Assembly: GCF_963259705.1 (NCBI RefSeq)
Contig: NC_081842.1
Coordinates: forward strand, 61,144,787-61,208,786
Direction: 5' to 3'
Length of the DNA: 64,000 nucleotides
Source: Myotis daubentonii
Taxonomy: Eukaryota > Chordata > Mammalia > Chiroptera > Vespertilionidae
The position numbers were made by a program, and so were the translations under genes. The notes under the pieces are model-generated. The model ran no database searches, had not been told where the DNA came from, and saw only the letters and a program-made list of their open reading frames with translations. Position 1 is the first letter of the stretch, and each line of letters begins with the position of its first letter. Shown here one piece after another: positions 59,301 through 64,000 of the stretch.

Positions 59301-60588
59301 AAACCCCTCTGAGTGGAGCGTTCTGCACGTGTAACTGAACGCAGCCCGACCCCGTTGCTGGTCTGCCCGCTCTTACAATCCACACCACCGCGTGCTCGTT
59401 TCCCACGGGAAATGGGCTTCTTAGAACCTGCCCTGGGCTCACCTAACCCCGGGGCCCGAGAGTGGCCCAAGCTTGACCACAGCAGCCCGAAGCCGGGGTT
59501 TCCTCACTCAGGGCGTGTGTGTGTGGACACTGAACTGCTCCGGTGACTCCCTGGGCTGACGCAGGCCTGGATGTCCTGTGGGCTCTGGTCCCCCACCCAG
59601 GACATGCTGACCAGCAGCCCATTTGGGGGGACCCTAGGGGGCGCCCTTGCTCTAAGGTTTGTTTCCATTCACCTGTCCAGCCTCCAGGAAGTCAAGCGTC
59701 TGTCCTAAGAATGCCCGAGGCTCCCAAGGGTGGTCCCCCAGGTGGGAGCTGCTCTCAGCATGCCCTGCCCTCCACAGGGGCCAGTGGGGAGCTCCCTCAC
59801 AATCCTGCCTCCGCCCTCTCCCTCCCCTACCCCCCCATCGGCTTCTCCTCCTGGTCTGAGCCCTGCACTGAGCTTCAACTCTTCTCTTTCTTCAGCTGGA
59901 CAAGCTGAGCCCTTCTGTGTGGGCCTGTCTTGTTGTGCTGGGACTTTTCAGTCTTTAAATTGTTGGATTATGTGCCTGTTTCTAGGTGAGCTTGTCTTTC
60001 ACATTCTTCATTTATTTTATGCCATTCTTACTTAACAACCACTCTCTAAGGCTGATTTGAACACTTGCATTTTGGACTTTCACATCCTTTCCTCTTTTAC
60101 AGACTGAATTTCTATTTTACTCAGAATGTTCGGAGAAACAAAGGGTACCTTAATAGAAGGAGACCTTTTCCAGGAAGGAAGATGGAAGATGGAAGATGAA
60201 GGATTCCTCTGAGATATACGTGGCTCTCCTGAGACTAATTAGGAGGCCTTCGGACGGCCCCGGCCCACACGCTGAACCTGGGAGACGGTCAAGCTGCAGC
60301 GCTGGTGCCCAGTGGGCTAATGGCAGAGCCCCAGTCGGATGGGCCCCGGGGTGTCAGGGTGGCCGGTGGGGAAGGTGGCAGGGTACTCTACCTGAAGAAG
60401 CCCTTGCATCCTTCACACGTCATGACATTGAAGTGATAACCAGTGGCCTTGTCCCCACATACACGGCAGATGTGGGGCTCCCCCTCCCCCTCCTCGCCAT
60501 TGATGGTGGGCTTTCCAGGGGTGGAGCCTGCTTCTCGGCAGTGCTCAAGGTCATGGTGGTTCCAGCTTTCTTCAGGTCTCACCTCCAG
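48766..60588 (-). CDS. NR1I2: NR1I2 (PXR, pregnane X receptor), complete, 8 coding exons
   Basis: Joined coding segments (minus strand): 60588-60392, 57365-57232, 54248-54064, 53129-52852, 51130-50988, 50838-50722, 50315-50210, 48910-48766. All junctions are GT-AG and in phase, giving 434 codons plus TGA, the same length as human PXR. PXR is a nuclear receptor that binds drugs, bile acids and steroids, pairs with RXR and induces CYP3A, transporter and conjugation genes. Layout: N-terminus 1-40, two C4 zinc fingers 41-107 with P-box CEGCK, hinge, then ligand-binding domain from about 140 to the AF-2 helix PLMQELF. Pocket residues known in human PXR (Ser247, Gln285, Phe288, Trp299, His407) are present. 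Two single-codon length changes cancel: one fewer in exon 4 and one more in exon 5. The start is a CTG. Confidence 0.97.
48911..50209 (-). other. NR1I2: NR1I2 intron 8
   Basis: GC-rich intron of 1.3 kb. A MIR-like segment is seen at about 49640-49880 ('tgagcctcagtcccctgcag' and 'gttcctggcacaagggctgg'). I recognise nothing else; the many open frames reflect GC content. Confidence 0.75.
50210..50315 (-). CDS. NR1I2: NR1I2 exon 8
   Basis: 106 nt encoding [20 protein letters not shown] to HRPQPRH: helices 8-9 of the ligand-binding domain. The acceptor is 'ccttacag' and the donor 'gtgagc'. The phase joins exons 7 and 9 exactly. Confidence 0.97.
50316..50721 (-). other. NR1I2: NR1I2 intron 7 with (GGGGA)n and G20 runs
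   Basis: A 406-bp intron. On the plus strand it has GGGGA repeats (about 50557-50600) and an uninterrupted run of 20 G (50667-50686), the latter about 35 nt from the exon 7 donor. In the NR1I2 transcript these are C-rich. Confidence 0.9.
50722..50838 (-). CDS. NR1I2: NR1I2 exon 7
   Basis: 117 nt encoding [20 protein letters not shown] to QAISLFSP. It includes pocket residues around Met323 and His327 (LKFHYM). The acceptor is 'cacccacag' and the donor 'gtgggg'. Confidence 0.97.
50839..50987 (-). other. NR1I2: NR1I2 intron 6
   Basis: A short GC-rich intron of 149 bp bounded by gtgccc and cacag. It has no other feature. Confidence 0.9.
50988..51130 (-). CDS. NR1I2: NR1I2 exon 6
   Basis: 143 nt encoding (R)[19 protein letters not shown] then [20 protein letters not shown] and SYCLEDPA. 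This is the helix 4-6 core of the receptor, with pocket residues Cys284, Gln285, Phe288, Trp299 and Tyr306 present. One change from human is visible near the end (EDPA for EDTA). The donor is 'gtgccc'. Confidence 0.98.
51131..52851 (-). other. NR1I2: NR1I2 intron 5
   Basis: A 1.7-kb intron. The segments near 51680-51860 and 52540-52660 resemble diverged MIR SINEs (for example 'tgctttctctctgtggaacg'). I see no coding content or bat-specific element. Confidence 0.7.
52852..53129 (-). CDS. NR1I2: NR1I2 exon 5 with alternative acceptor
   Basis: 278 nt encoding [20 protein letters not shown] to [10 protein letters not shown], covering helices 1-3 and the variable insert of PXR with Ser247 (HMADMSTYM). 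Human has 275 nt: this copy has an added Val (KVVSLQL against KVSLQL). After 111 nt (37 codons) there is an internal AAG (53021-53019) preceded by a C/T-rich tract. Human PXR uses the same site to make an isoform lacking 37 residues. The extra Val codon is the first codon after that site. Confidence 0.97.
53277..53327. repeat. (CA)n microsatellite
   Basis: About 25 CA units within NR1I2 intron 4; probably length-polymorphic. Confidence 0.96.
53822..54000 (-). mobile_element. MER5A-like hAT remnant
   Basis: 'cttgtcaaaatacagattgt', 'tctgagaacttgcattcata' and 'ctaacaagtccccagggtgc' follow the pattern of the ancient mammalian MER5A element. It contains C15 followed by G5 at 53846-53865. The orientation assignment is tentative. 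Confidence 0.6.
54064..54248 (-). CDS. NR1I2: NR1I2 exon 4 (hinge, helix 1)
   Basis: 185 nt. With the last A of exon 3 it encodes [18 protein letters not shown] to [12 protein letters not shown]. The human exon is 188 nt; here one residue is missing in the basic stretch (RKKRER for KRKKSER). The acceptor is 'cctacag' and the donor 'gtatga'. The hinge joins the zinc fingers to the ligand-binding domain. Confidence 0.97.
54791..55262 (+). mobile_element. Helitron with inverted CTCF-like pair
   Basis: It runs from 'tcctatataataaaagggt' to the 'tgcacaaatttttgtgca' hairpin and 'ctgggcctctag'. CTCF-like ccaccagggggcag lies at 54874-54887 and its complement at 54904-54917. It is the same subfamily as 28285-28749. 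Confidence 0.94.
55279..55489 (+). mobile_element. Ves SINE, sense
   Basis: This is a full Ves SINE ('gcctggctggtgtggctcag'). Its target duplication 'aataaataaatgata' is at 55264-55278 and, displaced by a Helitron inserted at the SINE tail, at 56182-56196. Confidence 0.92.
55490..56179 (+). mobile_element. Helitron in the SINE tail
   Basis: It starts 'tcctgtatagtaaagagg' immediately after the A-rich tail of the SINE and ends 'gtgcaccgggccactg', with CTAG mutated. GC-rich units near 55590-55860 are loose repeats of about 60 bp. Confidence 0.88.
57232..57365 (-). CDS. NR1I2: NR1I2 exon 3 (second zinc finger)
   Basis: 134 nt encoding [20 protein letters not shown] followed by [20 protein letters not shown] and GMRKE. 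It holds the four Cys of the second zinc finger and the basic nuclear-localisation stretch. The acceptor is 'ttcgcacag' and the donor 'gtgagt'. The exon length equals the human exon. Confidence 0.98.
57366..60391 (-). other. NR1I2: NR1I2 intron 2
   Basis: A 3-kb GC-rich intron with no bat SINE or Helitron. A MIR-like piece is possible near 58400-58560 ('cgcatttagttctcacaact'). The long open frames on both strands here lack known domains and have no splice or homology support. Confidence 0.75.
60392..60588 (-). CDS. NR1I2: NR1I2 exon 2, CTG start, first zinc finger
   Basis: 197 coding nt: 65 codons plus AG. It begins CTG GAG GTG AGA ([16 protein letters not shown]) and ends with the first zinc finger ([26 protein letters not shown]). 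Human PXR is known to start at the equivalent CTG. Here the CTG has A at -3 and G at +4, a good context. There is no in-frame ATG between the acceptor (60612-60611) and CTG, and the first in-frame ATG downstream lies inside the zinc finger. The 22 nt from 60610 to 60589 are 5'UTR, or coding if an upstream alternative exon supplies an ATG. The donor is 'gtagag'. Confidence 0.96.
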
Positions 60589-61159
60589 GTTGGCTTCTGG
60601 CCTTCTGGGACTAGGAGTAAACAGCCTAAGGTCAGTAAAGGGCAGGACAGGAATGTGCAGAGGCTGTCCCCACGGGGGACCCAAGAGCTGACCTGTCATG
60701 GGAGAAAGAGGGTGGGGTGGAGTTGCTATAAACAGCGATGTAACCATCTACAAAAGCTGGAAGTTGTTTCCATGGCAGAAATCCAGGGCCTACCGAAAAA
60801 CCTCCAACTACCCAGAGTTACAGAGAGTGCTCCACAAGCAAAGACTGTCACAGGAAGGGACATTTTATACACAAGGCATTGTTTCAGAATGCACACTGGA
60901 GGAAAACAACCCGCCTTCCGTTTTCAGCTTCATTCAGGAGCCACTAAGAATAGCAGGACCTGGGGCTATGGAGATGGTTGCCAGACATTCTGCACGTAAA
61001 TCATCAACTGTGGACAAAGGAAAAGTGAGACGACACTCCCTCTGCCATCGATATAAAGGCCTGTCCCTAGAAGGGAAGTGGTACACAATTACAACAAGAC
61101 GTGTGAACCATGGAAGTTCAGTAGAGGGCACCCACCAAGAAGGTAAAGAAATGTCTCTA

Positions 61160-61367
61160 GCCCAGCTGGCATAGTTCAGTGGCTGAGCGTAGACCTATGA
61201 ACCAGGAGATCATGGTTCGATTCCCAGTCAAGGCACATGCCCAGGTTGCCAACTGGATCCCCGATGTGGTGCGTGCAGGAGGCAGTCAATCATTGATTCT
61301 CTCTCATCATTGATGTTTCTATCTCTCTATCCCTCTCTGAAATCAAAAAATATATATAATTTTTAAA
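61160..61367 (+). mobile_element. Ves SINE, sense, with target duplication
   Basis: A full Ves SINE ('agcccagctggcatagttca'). The flanking 'aaagaaatgtctct' occurs at about 61145-61158 and 61368-61381, overlapping the target site of the SPIN element. Confidence 0.93.
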
Positions 61368-61385
61368 AAAGAAATGTCTCTAAAG

Positions 61386-61696
61386 CAATGGTTCTCAACC
61401 TTCCTAATGCCGCGATCCTTTAATACAGTTCCTCATGTTGTGGTGACCCCCAACCATAAAATTATTTTCGTTGCTACTTCATAACTGTAATTTTGCTACT
61501 GTTATGAATCCTAATGTAATTATCTGATATGCAGGCTGTATTTTCATTGTTACAAATTGAACATAATTAAAGCATAGTGATTAATCATAAAAACAATATG
61601 TAATTATATATGTGTTTTCCGATGGTCTTTGGCGACCCCTGTGAAAGGGTCGTTCAACCCCCAAAGGGGTCGTGACCCACAGGTTGAGAATCGCTG
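61386..61696 (+). mobile_element. SPIN-type non-autonomous hAT transposon
   Basis: The ends are caatggttctcaacct and the complement cagcgattctcaacct. The interior ('acagttcctcatgttgtggt', 'cattgttacaaattgaacat', 'gtgaaagggtcgttcaaccc') matches what I know of SPIN_NA elements. The 8-bp duplication 'ctctaaag' (61378-61385 and 61697-61704) is perfect. SPIN elements are known to have spread horizontally among tetrapods, including vespertilionid bats. Confidence 0.95.
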
Positions 61697-62679
61697 CTCT
61701 AAAGGGACCGAAGAGAGACATCTACTTAAACTGTGTCTGATTAAACTTTCCCCAATTCCTTAATGAGGAGGCACTAGAATTAATGACAGAATCCCACTCC
61801 CTGATATTGGAATGACTTTTACTTGGTTTTGCCTATAAGTTTTCTGTTAACATAAGTTCCATGGTCCATTCTCTCCTATTATGAAGCCCTAGGTAGAGAA
61901 CTCTGACATATTCTCCAAAGATGGTCCCAATAAACCTCACGTCCTGAGCCCCACCCTCATGCAGTCCCCTCCCAGGATGAGTCTGGGATGGTCTTGGACT
62001 TGCTTGAAGCAATAGAATGTGGGGAAGTGACACTGGGTCAGTCCTGGGCCTGAATCATAACAAGGCCTGGGAGCTTCTGCTTCTCCACTTTGGGGAGCCC
62101 GACATCACCATGTGAGAACGTCTGGCTACCCTGCCGGGGGGGGGGGGGGGGGGCGGGCCATGCAATAAGGCCATGTGGAGAGAGAGAACCCTGAGATGAC
62201 ACACATGAGAGAGACCCAGCTGCTCCAGGCTTCCAGCCATGCCCCCCGAGCTCAGCACATGTGAGGGAGCCCTCTGAGATGTCTCAGCCCAGGTAAGCAT
62301 CCACCTGAAGCCATTTGGAGCGGAAGAACTCCCAGCTGAGCCCTGCACCAAGCCCCAAGTGGGCAGGAAAATGGCAGTGACTAGGTGACTGGTGTGTGCC
62401 AGCCAGGTCTCTCTTTTATGTGAATTTCATGACGAGTTAGGCTGTGCTGACCTGAGGTGACACCTGCCCTCGCTGTGCTGGGTGGCAGCTGGACACTGGA
62501 AAACCATGGGAGCAGGTTCTCCCCTGGAGCCCCCAGAAGGAGCCAGCCTGGCAATGCTCCGGTTTTAGCCCAGGGACGCTGGCTTTGGACTGCGAACATC
62601 CAGAACTGCAAGACACTGAATTTTGTATTGTTTAAGCCACCAAGTGTGTGGTATGATTTTTGTAAATGTCATGTTTAAC

Positions 62680-62797
62680 CCATGGACCAGGAGGTCACGG
62701 TTCCATTCCTGGTCAGGGCTCATGCCTGAGTTTTGTGCTCGATCCCTAGTAGGGCATGAGCAGGAGCAGCTGATCGATGATGTTTCTCCCATCATTG

Positions 62798-62839
<42 letters not shown>

Positions 62840-62872
62840 TCCTCTCTCTGAAATAAATAAAAATTTATTTTT
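62680..62872 (+). mobile_element. Ves SINE, 5' truncated
   Basis: It begins within the tRNA-like region ('aacccatggaccaggaggtc') and ends with a long (CT)n run (62799-62836) and 'aaataaataaaaattta'. Confidence 0.87.
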
Positions 62873-63341
62873 AAACATTTTTGCTTTTTGTTGTGATAAT
62901 GGAGAAAAGTTCCATCTTCACAATTGTCGAGGATGTTGTCAGACAAGCACACCTCTACCAAGATTCTGTCACATGAGTCTTCTTATCTGAAAGAATGTTC
63001 CAGAGACTGAGTTCTGGCTCCACACATTTCAATTCTCATTCCCCTCCTTCAGCCTGACACCACAGGGTGAGCTGATCCTGTGAGCACCTCCAGCCCTGCG
63101 TCTCCCTGTCATGACGGCGGATGACCAGGTGGTGCGGGCCATCCTGGAGCCCGTTTCTGCACTGGACGGCTAGCAGGAATGAGCTCACATGCAAGCACAT
63201 GGAAACACACAAGCTAAATGTACCTCCAGCTCAGCTGCCTTTAGCCTGATGTCCGGTTGCCCATGGCCATCCCACCACAACTTGACAGTGGAAGTAAAAA
63301 TTAATCCAAAGCCCACTGTGGTTAACTATCATACTTTTTAA

Positions 63342-63907
63342 TCCTATCTAATAAAAGAGAAACATGGTAATTAGCCATACATCCGCTACCATTCCCATTG
63401 GCTAATCAGGGTGATATGCAAATTAACTGCCAGCCAACATGGCAGCCGACAGCCAGGCAGCTTGAAGTGAACATGAAGCTTGCTTGCTTCAGTGACGGAG
63501 GACTCCAATGTTCCCCACCTGCCGCTGCCGGCCTCTGAGCTTGCAGTTTGAAACATTGTTACAAATATAGAAGCTAAACAAAACCCCAGAAACCTGCTTT
63601 CAGCCAGCCGGGATCTCAGAGCTGGAGTTGAAACAGTGTTTTGATTACAGAACCCAAACAAACCAGATACCTGCTTTCAGCAGCGGAGGCCTAAGAGCTG
63701 GAGCCAAGCCTCAGAGCTAAAGCTGGCCCAGAATAAAAAAGAAAAAGAAAAAAAGGAGCGCTTGGGAGCTTCAGTCACCTGCCAGCCTGAAAACAGCCCT
63801 CAGACCCTCACCCAGACTTGCCAGACACCCCAGTGGGGACCCCCACCCTGATCCAGGACACCCTTCAGGGCAAACCAGCCAGCCCCCACCCGTGTACCAG
63901 GCCTCTA
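63342..63907 (+). mobile_element. Helitron (B type)
   Basis: It starts 'tcctatctaataaaagaga' and ends 'gtgtaccaggcctcta', lacking the last G. It is the forward-strand counterpart of array units B and D (32144-32786, 33702-34339). Confidence 0.9.
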
Positions 63908-64000
63908 TCCTGTATTGTAAAAGGGTAATATGCCTCCCAGCACCGGGATCAGCGGAGCTGCGAGGCCTCCTGGCACTGGGATCAGCGTGACAGAGGGCAG
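63908..64000 (+). mobile_element. Helitron (A type), start only
   Basis: It starts 'tcctgtattgtaaaagggta' directly after the previous copy and matches the 5' end of array units A and C ('atgcctcccagcaccgggat'). The window ends inside it. Confidence 0.88.

Larger units (their letters stand above)
60611..64000 (-). other. NR1I2: NR1I2 intron 1 sequence (5' part beyond window)
   Basis: No first exon or promoter is recognised; in human, intron 1 is long, so exon 1 is probably beyond the window. Contents: Ves SINEs (61160, 62680), a SPIN element (61386), a possible old LTR or repeat segment (61900-62670, ending 'ttgtttaagccaccaagtgt'), a G18 run (62136-62153), a (CT)n run and Helitrons from 63342. 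60.6-61.1 and 62.9-63.3 kb show nothing. Confidence 0.75.

Noticed and set aside
58577..59470. Open frame of 297 codons (-) as a new gene or NR1I2 exon
   Set aside because: It lies inside NR1I2 intron 2, has no recognisable domain, and NR1I2 is complete without it.
59000..64000. NR1I2 promoter or first exon
   Set aside because: No exon-like sequence with a donor matching exon 2 could be supported, and intron 1 is expected to be long, so no call was made.

Overview
The window is nuclear DNA of a vespertilionid (evening) bat. The evidence is two recognisable mammalian genes plus a bat-specific mix of mobile elements: many tRNA-derived Ves SINEs in both orientations, abundant non-autonomous Helitrons of the HeliBat type (5' TC, 3' CTAG, with a hairpin before the 3' end), and hAT elements including a SPIN ('space invader') copy. 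Nothing suggests bacteria, virus or plasmid.

Layout. Positions 1 to about 44,420 (+) are the 3' end of GSK3B (glycogen synthase kinase 3 beta). It contains the alternative 39-nt exon 8b (6700-6738), exon 9 (10277-10463), exon 10 (20979-21077), the last coding segment (38919-38986) and a 3'UTR of about 5.4 kb with several poly(A) signals. About 44,420-48,105 is the gap between two convergent genes, filled by an L1 tail, a Ves SINE and two tandem Helitrons. About 48,105-60,610 (-) is the complete coding region of NR1I2 (PXR, the pregnane X receptor): eight coding exons, 434 codons, starting at a CTG. 60,611-64,000 is NR1I2 intron 1 sequence with SINE, SPIN and Helitron insertions. The GSK3B/NR1I2 tail-to-tail order matches the human chromosome 3 arrangement. 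A 200-base assembly gap of N lies at 36441-36640.

The two genes are functionally separate: a Ser/Thr kinase of Wnt and insulin signalling, and a xenobiotic-sensing nuclear receptor. Between and inside them the DNA is shaped by transposition: head-to-tail Helitron arrays (18749-20012, 27424-29585, 31217-34339, 46628-47755, 63342-64000), some nested in mariner-like MITEs, and Ves SINEs with clear target-site duplications.

Most interesting observation: about 0.7 kb upstream of exon 8b the intron holds an inverted copy of that exon, including its acceptor AG and donor GT. In the pre-mRNA it could pair with nearly all of exon 8b and its 5' splice site, which suggests a built-in RNA structure switch for the neuronal kinase isoform. 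Other points: Helitrons carrying inverted pairs of CTCF-like motifs; a PXR one-codon insertion exactly at an alternative acceptor and next to a ligand-pocket residue; a conserved CTG start; and a Helitron dimer that recurs as a unit.
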